Origin: Petrosia ficiformis
Lineage: Eukaryota; Porifera; Demospongiae; Haplosclerida; Petrosiidae
Length of the DNA stretch: 64,000 nucleotides
Assembly (NCBI GenBank): GCA_947044365.1
Contig: OX345648.1
Coordinates: 4,562,981 to 4,626,980, forward strand
Direction of reading: 5' to 3'
Position numbers and translations under genes: made by a program. A model generated the notes under the pieces. The model was not told where the DNA came from. It did not search any database and saw nothing but the letters and a program-made list of their open reading frames with translations. This document shows positions 1-12,200 of the stretch, in pieces; position 1 is the stretch's first letter, and every line of letters begins with the position of its first letter.

Positions 1-55
1 AAGAAATCACAAAATATTATTTATAATAATGTATAATTCATTAACTAAACTGCTT

Positions 56-3000
56 TCATTTCTGTTGGTCTGTTTGGTTACTTGACTGTTGTTGTTGCTG
101 TTGCTGCTGTTGTTGTTGCATTGCTGCTGCAGTCTAAATAATAAGAGAATATAAATTACATGAAAATTCATGTGTCTAGCATGCTAGCAACAGGCACAAA
201 CAAACACACAGTCACAGACACAATGGCTTCTTAGAGCAGCCACTATGGCTTAGACGTCATCAGCCACCATGGCTTAGAACTAAGATGTACACATGAAAGA
301 GTTTTTACAGCTAATAACAAATACATGAAATTTAGATGGACAATGAAACTCTTAACCAAGTCAGTAAAATTCTCCATACATGTATATATAATGTAAAAAT
401 GTAAAAACAGTAATACGAAATGTCATATCCAGTATGTTCATGTGCCATTTGGAGTAGTTATGTATTGCTAACAAGTGTGTAATCCAGATTGCATTCAAGT
501 AACACAAAAATTCCACATTTTGTTATTCTAATTGTAATCTGTCCCAGTACCTCAAATACTACGGATTGACTAACCTGCTGTTGATAATAAGCTCCATAAG
601 CTCCAGTATATGCTGCCTGATAAGCAGCATAGTAATTCATAGCAGCTGCATATTGATTAGGATCAGTATAGACACCATATTGATATGGATTAGCATAGTA
701 CGCTTGTGCGTACGCTGCATAAGCTTGTGTTGGGTCTGTGTACTGATATCCATACGAGGTTGAAGGAGCGTATGTGGTTGAAGAAGCAGATATGGTATAG
801 GCTCCTGGATTATCCTGCAGGGGTGGGGTTGAGTCTCGTGGTAAAGTACTACCATTTTGTATAGGAGGAACAGTAGGTGTATCACTAACAGATGTGGTAG
901 GCGTGTTGCTGGTAGACATAGTAGGAGCATTGCTGATAGATGTAGTTGGAGTCTCGGTAGTAGAGACAACAGGTGGTGTATCAGAGGATGTAGTAGGCGT
1001 TTCAACATTAGAGGTGATAGTAGACACCATATTACTCGGAGGTGTATTTGCTTGAGTAATGTCAGATGTGTCAGGTCCCTTGTTACCAGATCCTACTTGT
1101 AAAGGACTCTCGGAAATAACATCTGTTGGAGGAAGAGGGGGTTGTTCTGGTTCTGACAGTTGCGAAATAGTTTCCGGAGCCTTATTGACATCTTCATTTA
1201 CATGCATCACATCACTTTCTATGGCTGTTTTCTCAATTGCTCCAGTGTCGGATTCACCCTGGCTAATATCTCCAACATCCTCATTCTCAACATCCATGTC
1301 ACATTCCATTATGTCCTCGCTGTTGATAACTTCTTCACTGCTTTTTTCAGACACAGGAGGGAGAACAGGAACTGGGATAGGGTCTATAGACCCAGGAGAA
1401 AGAACAGGAACTGGGGTAGGGTCTATAGACACAGGAGGAAGCACAGGAACCGGGGTAGGATCTATAGACACAGGAGGAAGAACAGGAACCGGGGTAGGGT
1501 CTATAGACACTGGAGGAAGAACAGGAACCGGGGTAGGGTCTATAGACTCAGGAGGAAGAACAGGAACAGGGATAGGGTCTATAGGAATAATTTCCGAGGA
1601 GAGTGGTGGCAAATCTTTAGATTCAACTTCGTCAAATGGATCTTTCTGTTCAACCGGTTTTGATAGTACCTCATCAGTTTTTTCTACTGAAACAGAATCT
1701 AATTCAGTTTGTGAATTATTGGCCTCATCGATTACTGTTTCGCACACAGTAGTAATATCACTTTCACTAACACGTACTTGTATACCTGTGCCATTACTAA
1801 CATCTACAGTACCAACACCATCTGGTTGTGTGGACTCAACAAATTCTGTAGCTTCAGTTTCAGGAGTTATAGTTGAGACATCTTGAGTAACAACTTGATT
1901 AGTAGTGTCTACTATATTTACACCAACATCTCCCTCTTTTGTCGTCTCTACAACCTCTGTAGCTTCCACATGCATGTGAGATGTTACAGTGGAGACATCT
2001 TGATTAACAATTTCACTAGTGGTGACAGGATAAGCAACCAACTGTGATGGATCATATGGAGCTGTTGTATACGAATAGTACTGCTGAGGGTCAGCCATTA
2101 CGGGGTATATTGGATAACCACCCGTTGCACTTGCGATATTATGCATCATTTCAAGTTGTGTTTGGGTGATGCCATGAAGACCAATATCGTCAAGATCTTC
2201 ACGACTTTTCCCTTTTGGTTTATATCGAGCTGGTACGAATGTTTTCTCCATTGGAGGAGGAGGGACTTTGGGGATGTCACGAGTAGATTTACTGAAATCT
2301 CGTTCTTTATCTTTAGATTTACTATCACGTGACTTGTCATGTGATCGATAATACTCATCACCAGACGAGGAGTCGTGATGTTTTCGTTTCTTTTTATCTT
2401 TCTTCTTTTTCTTGCTGCTGTCTTTACGAATATAAGGAAGATCTCGAGACCCATGATCTCGGGAACGAGAGGAGTATTTCTCATCATCAGAATAATCCTT
2501 GCTATATTTGTAATCATGTCGTCTACCTCCTTCACGAGATCGTGATCGATAGCGATGTGAACGTGAAGAAGAGTGATGATAATAATCATCAGAATTATCG
2601 GAATAATTTCTATGGTCACTCCTGTGTCTACGAGATCTCTTTGATGAAGTCTTGCGACGATCTTCATACGAAGCATCAGAATCGTCCGAGTAGTTTCTAC
2701 TCCTCTTTTTGTTCTTCTTAGAGTGAACATATTCTTGTTCCTTTTCATTACTCTCTTCTATCACTTCACCATCTTCCTCTTCCTCGTCTGACTTCTCTCT
2801 CTTTTCTGATATTGGTAACTCCGTATCATCTTTACTCTCCTGTGTAGTTTCGTCACTTCTTTCATCTGTTAAACAAAACAAATTATAAATACATAATAAT
2901 ATACAATGTACACATGTACATGTAAATGTATAGAAATAGAAATGGTATTTGATAAAATGGAACATACATGTACCTATCAAAGGTACTTCTTCCTTTTTCT

Positions 3001-6000
3001 CTTCGATATCCACTGCCTTCTCTTGTTCTAAGTTTTCATCTAAAACAGAAATAGTGACGATCATGCAGACACACACACAAACACAGACACACACATGTAC
3101 TTGAACACACTGACACACCAGGATAGACACATAATTACATGTATGCTACACGTTCATACATACACATACCTATCACAGGTACTTTCTCTTTCTCTTCGGT
3201 ATCCATTTTCTCCTGTTCTAATATTTCATCTGTTAATAATTATAAAATGAACACCTTTAAAAACAACTTCAAACAAACTCACTTGCTAAAGGTACATGTT
3301 CTTCATCAATCTTCTCTTTGATATCATCTTTCTTTTCCTGCTCTATAGACTGCCCATACAAGTCAATATCATCATATAACATATTAGTGGGTGGGGCAGT
3401 GGATGTGTCCAACGTAGGCACATCTGACATCTTAAAAGGAAAACACACATAAATGTACATACATGTACAGTGTAGTTAGTGTCTCTTAAAACAGTTATTA
3501 TACGATATTTACCAACCAATAAAGCTTTAACAAGAAGTCACACAACTTGCATGTACATGTACATGTATGCATGTAGATAAATATTGCAATTGTACTGTGC
3601 ATTGTAGATGTACATGTACACGCACAACTACATGTACAACATACATGTATGCATGTAGATAAATATTGCACTTGTACTGGTATATAATGCAGTGTACATG
3701 TACATGTACATTTGTAATGCATCATAGACATGTACATGTATACATGTACAAACACACACTTCAACATTTTGAATATCCATCTCATTCTCCTTTAGTTCCT
3801 CTTCTTTCTTCTCTTCTGTCTGGTTGCTTTCATCATCTTTAGAAACTTCCTGAAAATGTCCTAAAAGATATTGAAAAAAAAAAGTGTAAAATATAGAATT
3901 TAATGATCAAATATTTACTTCAACATCTCTTTAACTTTATTCTACATGCAAAAACATGTACAAGTACATGTACATGTACCTATTGAAGATTCTTCTTTGT
4001 TCTTCTCTACAATATCTTCTTTCTTCTGTTCTGTTGACTCGGAAAATATTCCATATAACTCAACATCACGATATATATTATCAGCAACCGAGACAATGGG
4101 TGGAGGAGACAGAGGGGGAGAAGGGACAAGAGTAGATGGGACAGTTGGTGAGATAGATTGTGGGGCAACTGGTGGGACAATTGGTTGAACAGAGGGCAAG
4201 ACAGTAGATGGTGCAATTGGTGGGACAGAAGGCATGACAGTAGATGGAACAGTTGGTGAGACAGAGGATGGGGCAACTTGTGGGACAACTGGTTGAACAG
4301 AGGGCAAGATAGTGGGTGGTGCAATTGGCGGGACAGTTGGCGAGACAGAGGTTGGGACACTGGTTGGTGGAATTGGTGGAATGGAGGGTAGGACCATGGG
4401 AGGAGTCATGGATTTGACCAAGATGGACTCATTTGACGGGAAGATATCGGTTTTCACTAACTCCGATTCCTACATGAAACAGAAAACAGTTGATTAAAAT
4501 AGTTGTTACATTTCAAACGTTTTGTATACTTGTACATGTACACGTATAGAAGCTTATGGCAAAGGATCCATCCAACTATAAAACGTCCACATGGTCTAAT
4601 TGCTTTTCCATGTACATATACAAAAATGTACATGTAGATGTAATTGTGTTACTTGTGTAGGGCTCGAATGACTCATTAAACTCGTCAGCAATGCTATTTC
4701 CTTATCAGTGTATGTATCGTGTTCTTTGAACTACACATGTACCAGTAATACATGTACATGTATAAAAAAATAACTATCCAATGTACTTTTTATACATCTA
4801 AGTTCTAACCTTCTCTTCCTTTCCTTTGTCCTCAACTTTTTGTTCCTTCTTCTCCTCCTCTACCTCTTTCTGATTCTCCTTTACTGTCACTACTGGTATC
4901 TAACATCCAATTACATATACATACATGTACATGTATATATAATAATGATAATACATTAAAGCAGAAATATAATTGAGACCCTGTGCAATAGAATATGATA
5001 ATCATTGGCTGTTTCACTAGGCAACCCACCATCAGGAAATTCTTCAGATGATTATATATACACAATCATGGAAAGAAAAACCATACAGTTACATATAGTC
5101 ACTCATCTACGTATTGTACTACAACATCAAATGTACATAATTAATTTACATATACATGTACATGTACATGTTACAGTGTAAATAAAATCCACATTTACAT
5201 GTAAAACCATACTTCAATGTTCTGAAATTCCAAATCTTCTCTTTCTTGCTCTATCTCCTCTTCCTCCTCCTCTTCCTCGTCCTCCTCTTCTTCCTCTTCC
5301 TCCTCTTCCATTTTCTCTTCCTGGCTGTCTTCTACATTCTCCTCCTCTTGATGTGCTAAAATGAACATACATGTACATGTACATGTACATAATGATTATA
5401 TGTACTTACAAGATGATGGACTATTAAGGTTTGCTAAAGGGAACTCCCAAGATATCTCACCGGTCTCCACATTACTAAAGTAATATCGACAAGTTCCTCT
5501 GAAAAATGGGAAAAGACACAAAAATTCAATAACTAAACGAAAAACATCCCCGAATGTTAACCTCAAAAGTAACTCACTGTCAAATACACATTGTACAAAC
5601 AATTGTGCTTGAGAATTCATTAACTAAAATGATAATGTTTGTATCGGGTGAAGTGACATTACTATACCTAAATACTAACACTCCTTACCTGTCTGTATAA
5701 ACACACACACACAACAAACAAGTCATGTTTTAATAAAAGCTAAAAGAAACAGCAATTAATTCATAAGGAGGGGAGAGAGAACTATGAATAAGCTAACAGA
5801 TTTAACATACCAAAACTATATATTTGCAGGTACTGATGGAACAGAGGTACACAAGACCAATAGAAACTGTTGTAATGGGAGATACACAATGAATACTGTA
5901 CACATTATAATACAACAGACTATACACAGGCAGACATCTTGAATGAGAGATTATAACAGCTTCATAAGGATATCACTCACACCTGATGTGGAGAGCATAT

Positions 6001-9000
6001 ACAGACATACATGTATTAGTTACTCTATACGAACCTATCCCATACACACTTCCAACCACATGGTACTTCATCTTCAACAAATGTGTTTATCCTTTCGTTA
6101 GCTTGTTTTAACTTGTTGAGAATGAATTTTGATGAAATGGCTCCTTCTTTCCAATCATCCATACGAGTCTAAAAATACATATATACACAACATGTTTAAT
6201 AGATATCATTATAATTAAGGCTGGGAAGAAACTTCGGAGGTTCAAACCTTTGTTTGTTTGTTGTGCATTCAAAGCTAAATTCTCCCTTCGAAACTTTATT
6301 GCCACACCCACTTTAATGTACGCATGTGCAATTGTACACTCTAAATGTGTTTAGTTAATAATATGGGCGTGTTCCAGTAAAGTTGAGGCTGTGTTTCTGG
6401 CTGCTTCTGTCTCATTTCTCAGTCCAGCGATACTAAATCCGAGTAGAAACAGCAACATGAACAATACTAGCACTCATTACAAAGCAAGAATCCAGTTTTG
6501 GAGGCTTTCTATAACCACTCAAGATGAAAGCAACATGATAAAAAAACGCATGAACCTTTGAACCCTTCAAAACTTAACGATGCTTCGAATTGAATACTGA
6601 ATATTCATCCCAGCCCGAATTACACTACATAATGTTCTCAATACAAACATCACATGTAACTGTTACATGTACATGTATGTACATGTATGTACATGTAAGA
6701 AGAATGACAAGTGTTTTAAACCACACTAAATCTTATTTGACAGAGTCAGTCAGTACTACAAACATACAATTGTATTAATAAAGTACACAGATACATGTAC
6801 ATGCAAACATAACAAACAGTATTAAATACATATATATGTACCTCTAGTTGAATTACAAGTTTCTGTAAATCACTCATACTTTCACTGGTGACATGAAGAT
6901 AGTCAAGTTTACGAATCAGCTCATCAGACATATTTGATACTTGTAACTACATGTACATGTATAGATGTATGCATAGTATACATGTAATGTATACATGTAT
7001 TATATTGTACGCATAAAATTATGTACATGTATAACTTGTGACTAACAGACAAGCAACTTATCTAATAATGTTTACATACCCGTAATATTTGTGATTCCGG
7101 CTTGTTTGAGGAGCCTTTTGAAGAAATGAGAGACAAATATATAATGTAATACATGTATTATACAGTGTATGTATTATATGTACAGTACATACACAATTAA
7201 CACATCACAATATATAGTTACTGCACATAGTTACTGCACATACTAGGAGATTTCATGGTAGGACTTTTGCTTTTCAACTGGGTTTTTGAACCCTTTCGAG
7301 TAGGTGTAATCTGTGGCGGTGTACCTACATTCACTGAGACCTCCAATTTCTAGAAAATGTAGAATTTAAATGAAGCACTATGTACGTGCCATACTACAAC
7401 TGTACATATACATGTATGTACAATGAGATTATATAATGTACATGTACATAGTATTATGACTCTACATAGACATGTACATGTACATACAGTGTAGTATTAT
7501 GACTCTACATGTACATGTACATATACATACCATACTACAGCAGTATTTGTACATGTACATAGTATTATGACTCTACATAGACATGTACATGTACATACAG
7601 TGTAGTATTATGACTCTACATGTACATGTACATATACATAATATTATGACTCTACATAAAATATTATACATGCACACATACAAACCTGTTTCTTCGTCTT
7701 CTTGTTCACACCTTGTTTCTTACTCTCAGACTGTACATCTCCACTTACCTGTTCTTCACTTACATGTACATCTTCCTGTTTCTTAGCTTTCTCATTATTG
7801 GAAGGTATATCTGTGGAAACCACACCATTTTCTTTTGTTTCCTTTTTCTCACCAGTTTCCACTCCATACAAAGTTTTGGCATAGTAAGCATAAGCATTTG
7901 TAAGTGCCTCGTTAGTTTCCAGCTCGTTTTCTAATTCCAATTCTTCATTCTCTGGGTCAGTGATCTGATCTGAACGTTCGGCAGCTGCACTTGTAATGAC
8001 TGCATTTTCAGGTAGAGTCCATGTGGTTTCATTAGTCTCGGCATTCCAATAATAATGATAGCTAGTTTTTGTGTCTTTAATTTCGTGCCAGAACGTTACA
8101 GGTGTGTCATTGGGTGTGGTTGTCATGGTTACGTTGCTTGTGGGCTGTGGTTGGGGAGGAGGAGAGGAATGGGGAGGGATTGGAGTAGAGTGAGAGGATT
8201 GAAGAGAAGGTTCACCAAGATGTATAGCAGTTGTCAAATGATCCTCTGGATTAGCAATCGCTCCTAGTTCCTGGATAAAAAGAAACAATGGAATTCAAAT
8301 AAATGATACGAAAATCAGAAAACTCTAATTTAGACACCCTTATGGCTTCCATCTTGATGAGAATTGTAGAAGTAATTCCATAGTCCTTCAAAGAGATGTC
8401 TTCAGGGTGTCCTCATTAGAGGGGTGTGGTTTCACTGTGGATTACCAAGGATCATTATAGTTCATTTAATATACCTTTAGAAATGTAGTTACTGTAGCTT
8501 CCATAAGCTGGACGTCTGTGTCTTCAGGTCGGATACTGTACACAACCCCTGTAAATACATACCATATAATATACACTCAAATTAACATGTATGAACTTTT
8601 GAATTAATGTCACAAACTGGATGAGATACTATCTCTTCAAAGTGCTATGTCTAAACATGTGATTCAAACACACTCACACACAGTAATCAGTGGGAGTAAT
8701 ATCATTTATAAATGAAGTTTCTTTTAATGCATTCATTTGCATTTACTGGTTACCTGTTCTGTAGTCAAACACGTCGGTTGCTTTCGGTTTCTCTTGCTTT
8801 TGATGAGCTGTGTTTTATGAATTACATATTAGATACAGTTTCATATACTCTGTTATCTATAAATATAAAACGTCATTTTATCATTCAGTAACACTCACCT
8901 ATATTTTTCTTGTCTTTCTTATTTTTTAAAGCTACATGTAATGAATTAAACACAAATACGTACTTCGAACGTCACAGTTTGTCATTTATCAATATTTTAG

Positions 9001-9127
9001 TATATATATACATATATCTTTAAACTAATATACTTCAAGTGTTTAATTAAAGCTTACATTTCTTTGGTTTTTCGTTTCCAAGATTAATAGCTTTCTTTCT
9101 ATTTGTGTAAATCTTCCCCCTTGCCAT
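56..9127 (-). CDS. FNBP4: FNBP4/FBP30-like WW-domain protein, 19 exons
   Basis: Exons from 5' to 3': 9058-9127, 8899-8931, 8754-8807, 8475-8548, 7686-8270, 7244-7349, 7080-7114, 6842-6946, 6035-6168, 5410-5498, 5213-5355, 4810-4899, 3980-4469, 3760-3860, 3283-3430, 3170-3229, 2974-3039, 575-2865, 56-133. All are GT-AG; they total 4752 nt, or 1583 codons plus TGA. WW1 lies near residues 138-170 (WHEIKDTKTSYHYYWN..., ending TWTLP). WW2 lies near 393-419, split across two exons (GWKCVWDR / GTCRYYFSN...WEFP). The preceding DDWKEGAIS...LKQANERI stretch matches the vertebrate FNBP4 linker before WW2. Known family role: a formin- and proline-ligand-binding nuclear WW protein. Unlike the vertebrate protein, the C-terminal half carries acidic repeats, proline repeats, an RS-like tract (about 840-1010) and a Tyr/Ala/Gln-rich tail ending in poly-Gln. 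The start is the first ATG, 132 bp from ITFG2. Orthology is confident; exact use of the acidic exons is inferred. Confidence 0.88.
1343..1600 (-). repeat. 39-bp in-frame proline repeat in FNBP4
   Basis: About six tandem copies of a 13-residue unit (SIDPTPVPVLPPV) are encoded on the minus strand within the long penultimate FNBP4 exon. The 39-bp period keeps the frame. A second proline-rich block with PS(V/I)PP(I/V)AP-type repeats is encoded by the exon at 3980-4469. Such tracts are typical ligands of WW and SH3 domains, so intramolecular binding to the WW domains is possible; that is inference. Confidence 0.8.
2974..5355 (-). repeat. Duplicated acidic exon cluster inside FNBP4
   Basis: Several consecutive FNBP4 exons look like copies of one another. 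Exons 5213-5355 and 3760-3860 are both phase 1 to 0, begin with His and end FQNIE / IQNVE. Exons 3980-4469 and 3283-3430 are both phase 0 to 1 and share (D/E)LYG...S(T/I)EQ(K/E)K..D...EK..EE. Exons 3170-3229 and 2974-3039 are both phase 1 to 1 and read ILEQEKMDTEEKEKVPVI and NLEQEKAVDIEEKKEEVPLI. Intron donors after these exons often continue directly into TACATG repeats. Symmetric phases allow copies to be skipped or added without a frameshift. Confidence 0.7.
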
Positions 9128-9259
9128 CACCAAACAGCATGGCTGGTAAAGTTCTGCGCAGGCGCAAAGTTATAGTCCCGCCCTCGAACTTAAAATTTTA
9201 TAATTCAGTTTTCATTTTTTTAAAGGAAAACTTATCTCACTGGCTCTCAGATTTCTGAA
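9128..9259. promoter_or_regulatory. Divergent FNBP4/ITFG2 promoter with NRF-1-like site
   Basis: Only 132 bp separate the two initiator codons, which face away from each other. The palindromic sequence TGCGCAGGCGCA at 9155-9166 matches the NRF-1 (nuclear respiratory factor 1) consensus YGCGCANGCGCR. It lies in the only GC-rich patch nearby. NRF-1 sites are common in bidirectional housekeeping promoters. Factor identity in this organism is inferred. Confidence 0.65.
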
Positions 9260-12200
9260 ATGTCTTGCATGTTAAGATCAGTATCATTTGTTGAAAGATT
9301 GGAACTAGAGTTTCGTGGAAACCATTTCTGTCATGCCCTGACATTAGGAGATGTGGATGGAGATGGAGTAAGTGAATGATTGAGCAGTTACGTAATGTTG
9401 TCAGGCCCAAACAATTACTAACAGTTTAATTAAAGGCAATGTCTAGAGTGCCAGTATTGGTACTTGTAATTTATAGCTCAAAGTGCTGGTTCATGGGTGT
9501 GATGAAATGAATATCATTAAAAACCCAGGAAGTGACCCCACAAGGACAGCAGAAGGGCTGGGAGATAGAAGGAGTGTTTCCACGAAGGACAGTGGGTGTG
9601 TGAGGATCACTACATCAACTTTGTTCAGAATTTAACCCAGACAGCGACAGACTCTATTGTTTGGCGAATTTGGGTCCCTAAACCCTATGGTTCATCAACC
9701 ATGCCCACCAACCGGCATCTTAAGCTATAAATTATGAGTACTGGTACTGGCACTCTGGACTTAATTAAAATGTACTGTCACTTGTAAATTGTTATATTAT
9801 TAATTATATAGTTGAATGAATTCATCGTTGGTAATGTTGATGGTACGCTTGCTGTATTTAAAGGAAATGGTTCCAAGAAACCTTGGAGAATTTCTAAAGA
9901 TTTAGGAACCGTAAGTATAACATGGTGGGAAGAGGTGTTGTGTTGTTGCCACACCTTCCCCTTCCATTTTGCAATGATTTGGTTCACAAGACTACATAGT
10001 TACTGTATAAGTCAAAATGTTGCCACAGTAACAGTAATTACCTTAGTTCTCGCTACTGTGGTGTTCAATTGACAAGTATACCAATTACTGTCGAAACTAC
10101 TGTAGTGTGATAATGAAACTACTGAGTAATTACTGTACTGTATGGTGACATTTTATTGGCAAATGCATGTGTATAATTATAATTATTTGTGTCATCACTT
10201 CTTTATTTAGATTACTTGTGCTGGTACTGGTGATATATTTAACAATGGGAAGGTATGTAACTACAGATGTATGTGACTATGCAGTTGATTTTCACTCTTG
10301 AGGCAAAGTGTTGCCTCAACTACATGTACATTGTACATGTAGATACTGAATTGTGTTAGCGTTTTGCACAAGATGGCGTGTGATTGATCTCAAGCCATTG
10401 TGTTTGAGGCATTCTTGTATTATTGTATGGACTTAGAACAGTGTTTTGATAAGCTCATATGGTGCACCATAGACCCAAAGAGCTTCTTATTTGGCACTGC
10501 ACAGTTCTCTCTTTGGGCCAGATGGCGCAGTTACATGTAGTTATGATTATACTATCACTAACAGCATTAACTCATTGTTAATTGACTCAAGATTTATCTC
10601 CAATGGCACACACACTAACCATTAATATTGTTGAGCTAATTTGACCCATTCTTTAAATATATCAAAAAGTCTTCTTCGCACACAGATTCAACTTGTATGT
10701 ATTAATTCAGCTGGAAATTGTCATATATTTAGTGTCTATAGTTCTAGTCCCCCTCGAAGTGTGAGTCATATCCTTTTAATATCAATACATTTAATATCTC
10801 TTAATATACTCGTAGAGCACAAGTAGTGATTCAATGGAGTCACAAGAAATTCAACCCGTACACAGTCAACCACTACCTCCAAATATTAAAGTAATGCTAC
10901 TAGCTTGCATAGGTAAGCCAGTCATTCAAGTACATTGTAAATCCCCAAACTGAAAAATATATGAGTTAAGGCAGCTTTTCTCTACAACAACGTAATGTTA
11001 CTAATTGTCATTCACGTTCACCATGACCTCAGAAAAATGTTCATAACTTTAGTTTGGAATGGCTAACAATCTTTTCACCTACACTATTTTCATATAATAG
11101 TCCTTCCCGTTCTTTTTGTGTATGTCAAATTTCAATCCATTACTTCATTATTGAGTTACAGTATAATCATGTATTAACCTTATGACATTAAACTGTACAC
11201 TATATTACATATAAAGTCATCACATCATGATTTTGAGGACATCGTGAATGTGAACAGAGTATACATGTTGTAGCTTGCCAAGACCTTACAGTATATGTGG
11301 ATGTACATTATACCTAACATCCATTCATTATCAGATGTTTATTATTTTAATCGCAGCTCCTGATGGCAAGGATGAGTTATTTGTGGGTCATACAGACAGA
11401 GTGGTTGGTGTATACAGGTGGAATTCTGAACTAGCATGTCTTGAGTTAAAGTACAGATTCACACTACAAGGACAGGTATATGTATGAAAGGACCTACCAT
11501 ATACATGTTTGTGTTTTTGTTATATGGCATTTTACACTCATTATCAGCTGACATACATGTACATGTCACATGTATTAAAGTCTGTTCATATTCACCATGA
11601 TCTCGATAATTATTATGATGTTATGACTTTATATGTAATATAGTGTATAGTTTAATGTCATAAGGTTTATACATGATTATACTATAACTCAATAACTTAT
11701 ATGTACTATAGTGTATAGTTTAATGTCATAAGGTTAATACATGATTATACATGTACTGTCACTCAGTAGTGAAGCAATGGTAAGGTGTTCATAAATTTAG
11801 TTTTAAATGAGAAAAAAATCTTTTACCTGCACCGTTTAATATAATTTTTGTGTATTGCAAATTTCAATCCATAGCTTCATTATTAAGTTACAGTATAATC
11901 ATGTATTAACCTTATGACATTAAACTGTACATTGTATTACATGTACATATAAAGTCATCACATCATAATTTTAATCTCATTGTGAACGTGAACAGATCTA
12001 CTGTTAGTGCATCAAAGATGAATATATTCATTTATTATAGATAGGATCTCTGTCTGTTTCCATGACATCAGATGGTATATCTCAAGTGCTGGTGTCTCAA
12101 CCAGGTGGCACCTATATCCCATTGTGTTATATTGATGTACCTGAAACTATAGAAGAAATAGATCACTCGTCAGTTAGAGAGAGAGATGGGAGTAAAAATT

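Noticed and set aside
1059..1886. 275-codon plus-strand frame opposite FNBP4
   Set aside because: It is the complement of the proline-repeat coding exon; the minus-strand reading continues a recognised gene with splice sites.
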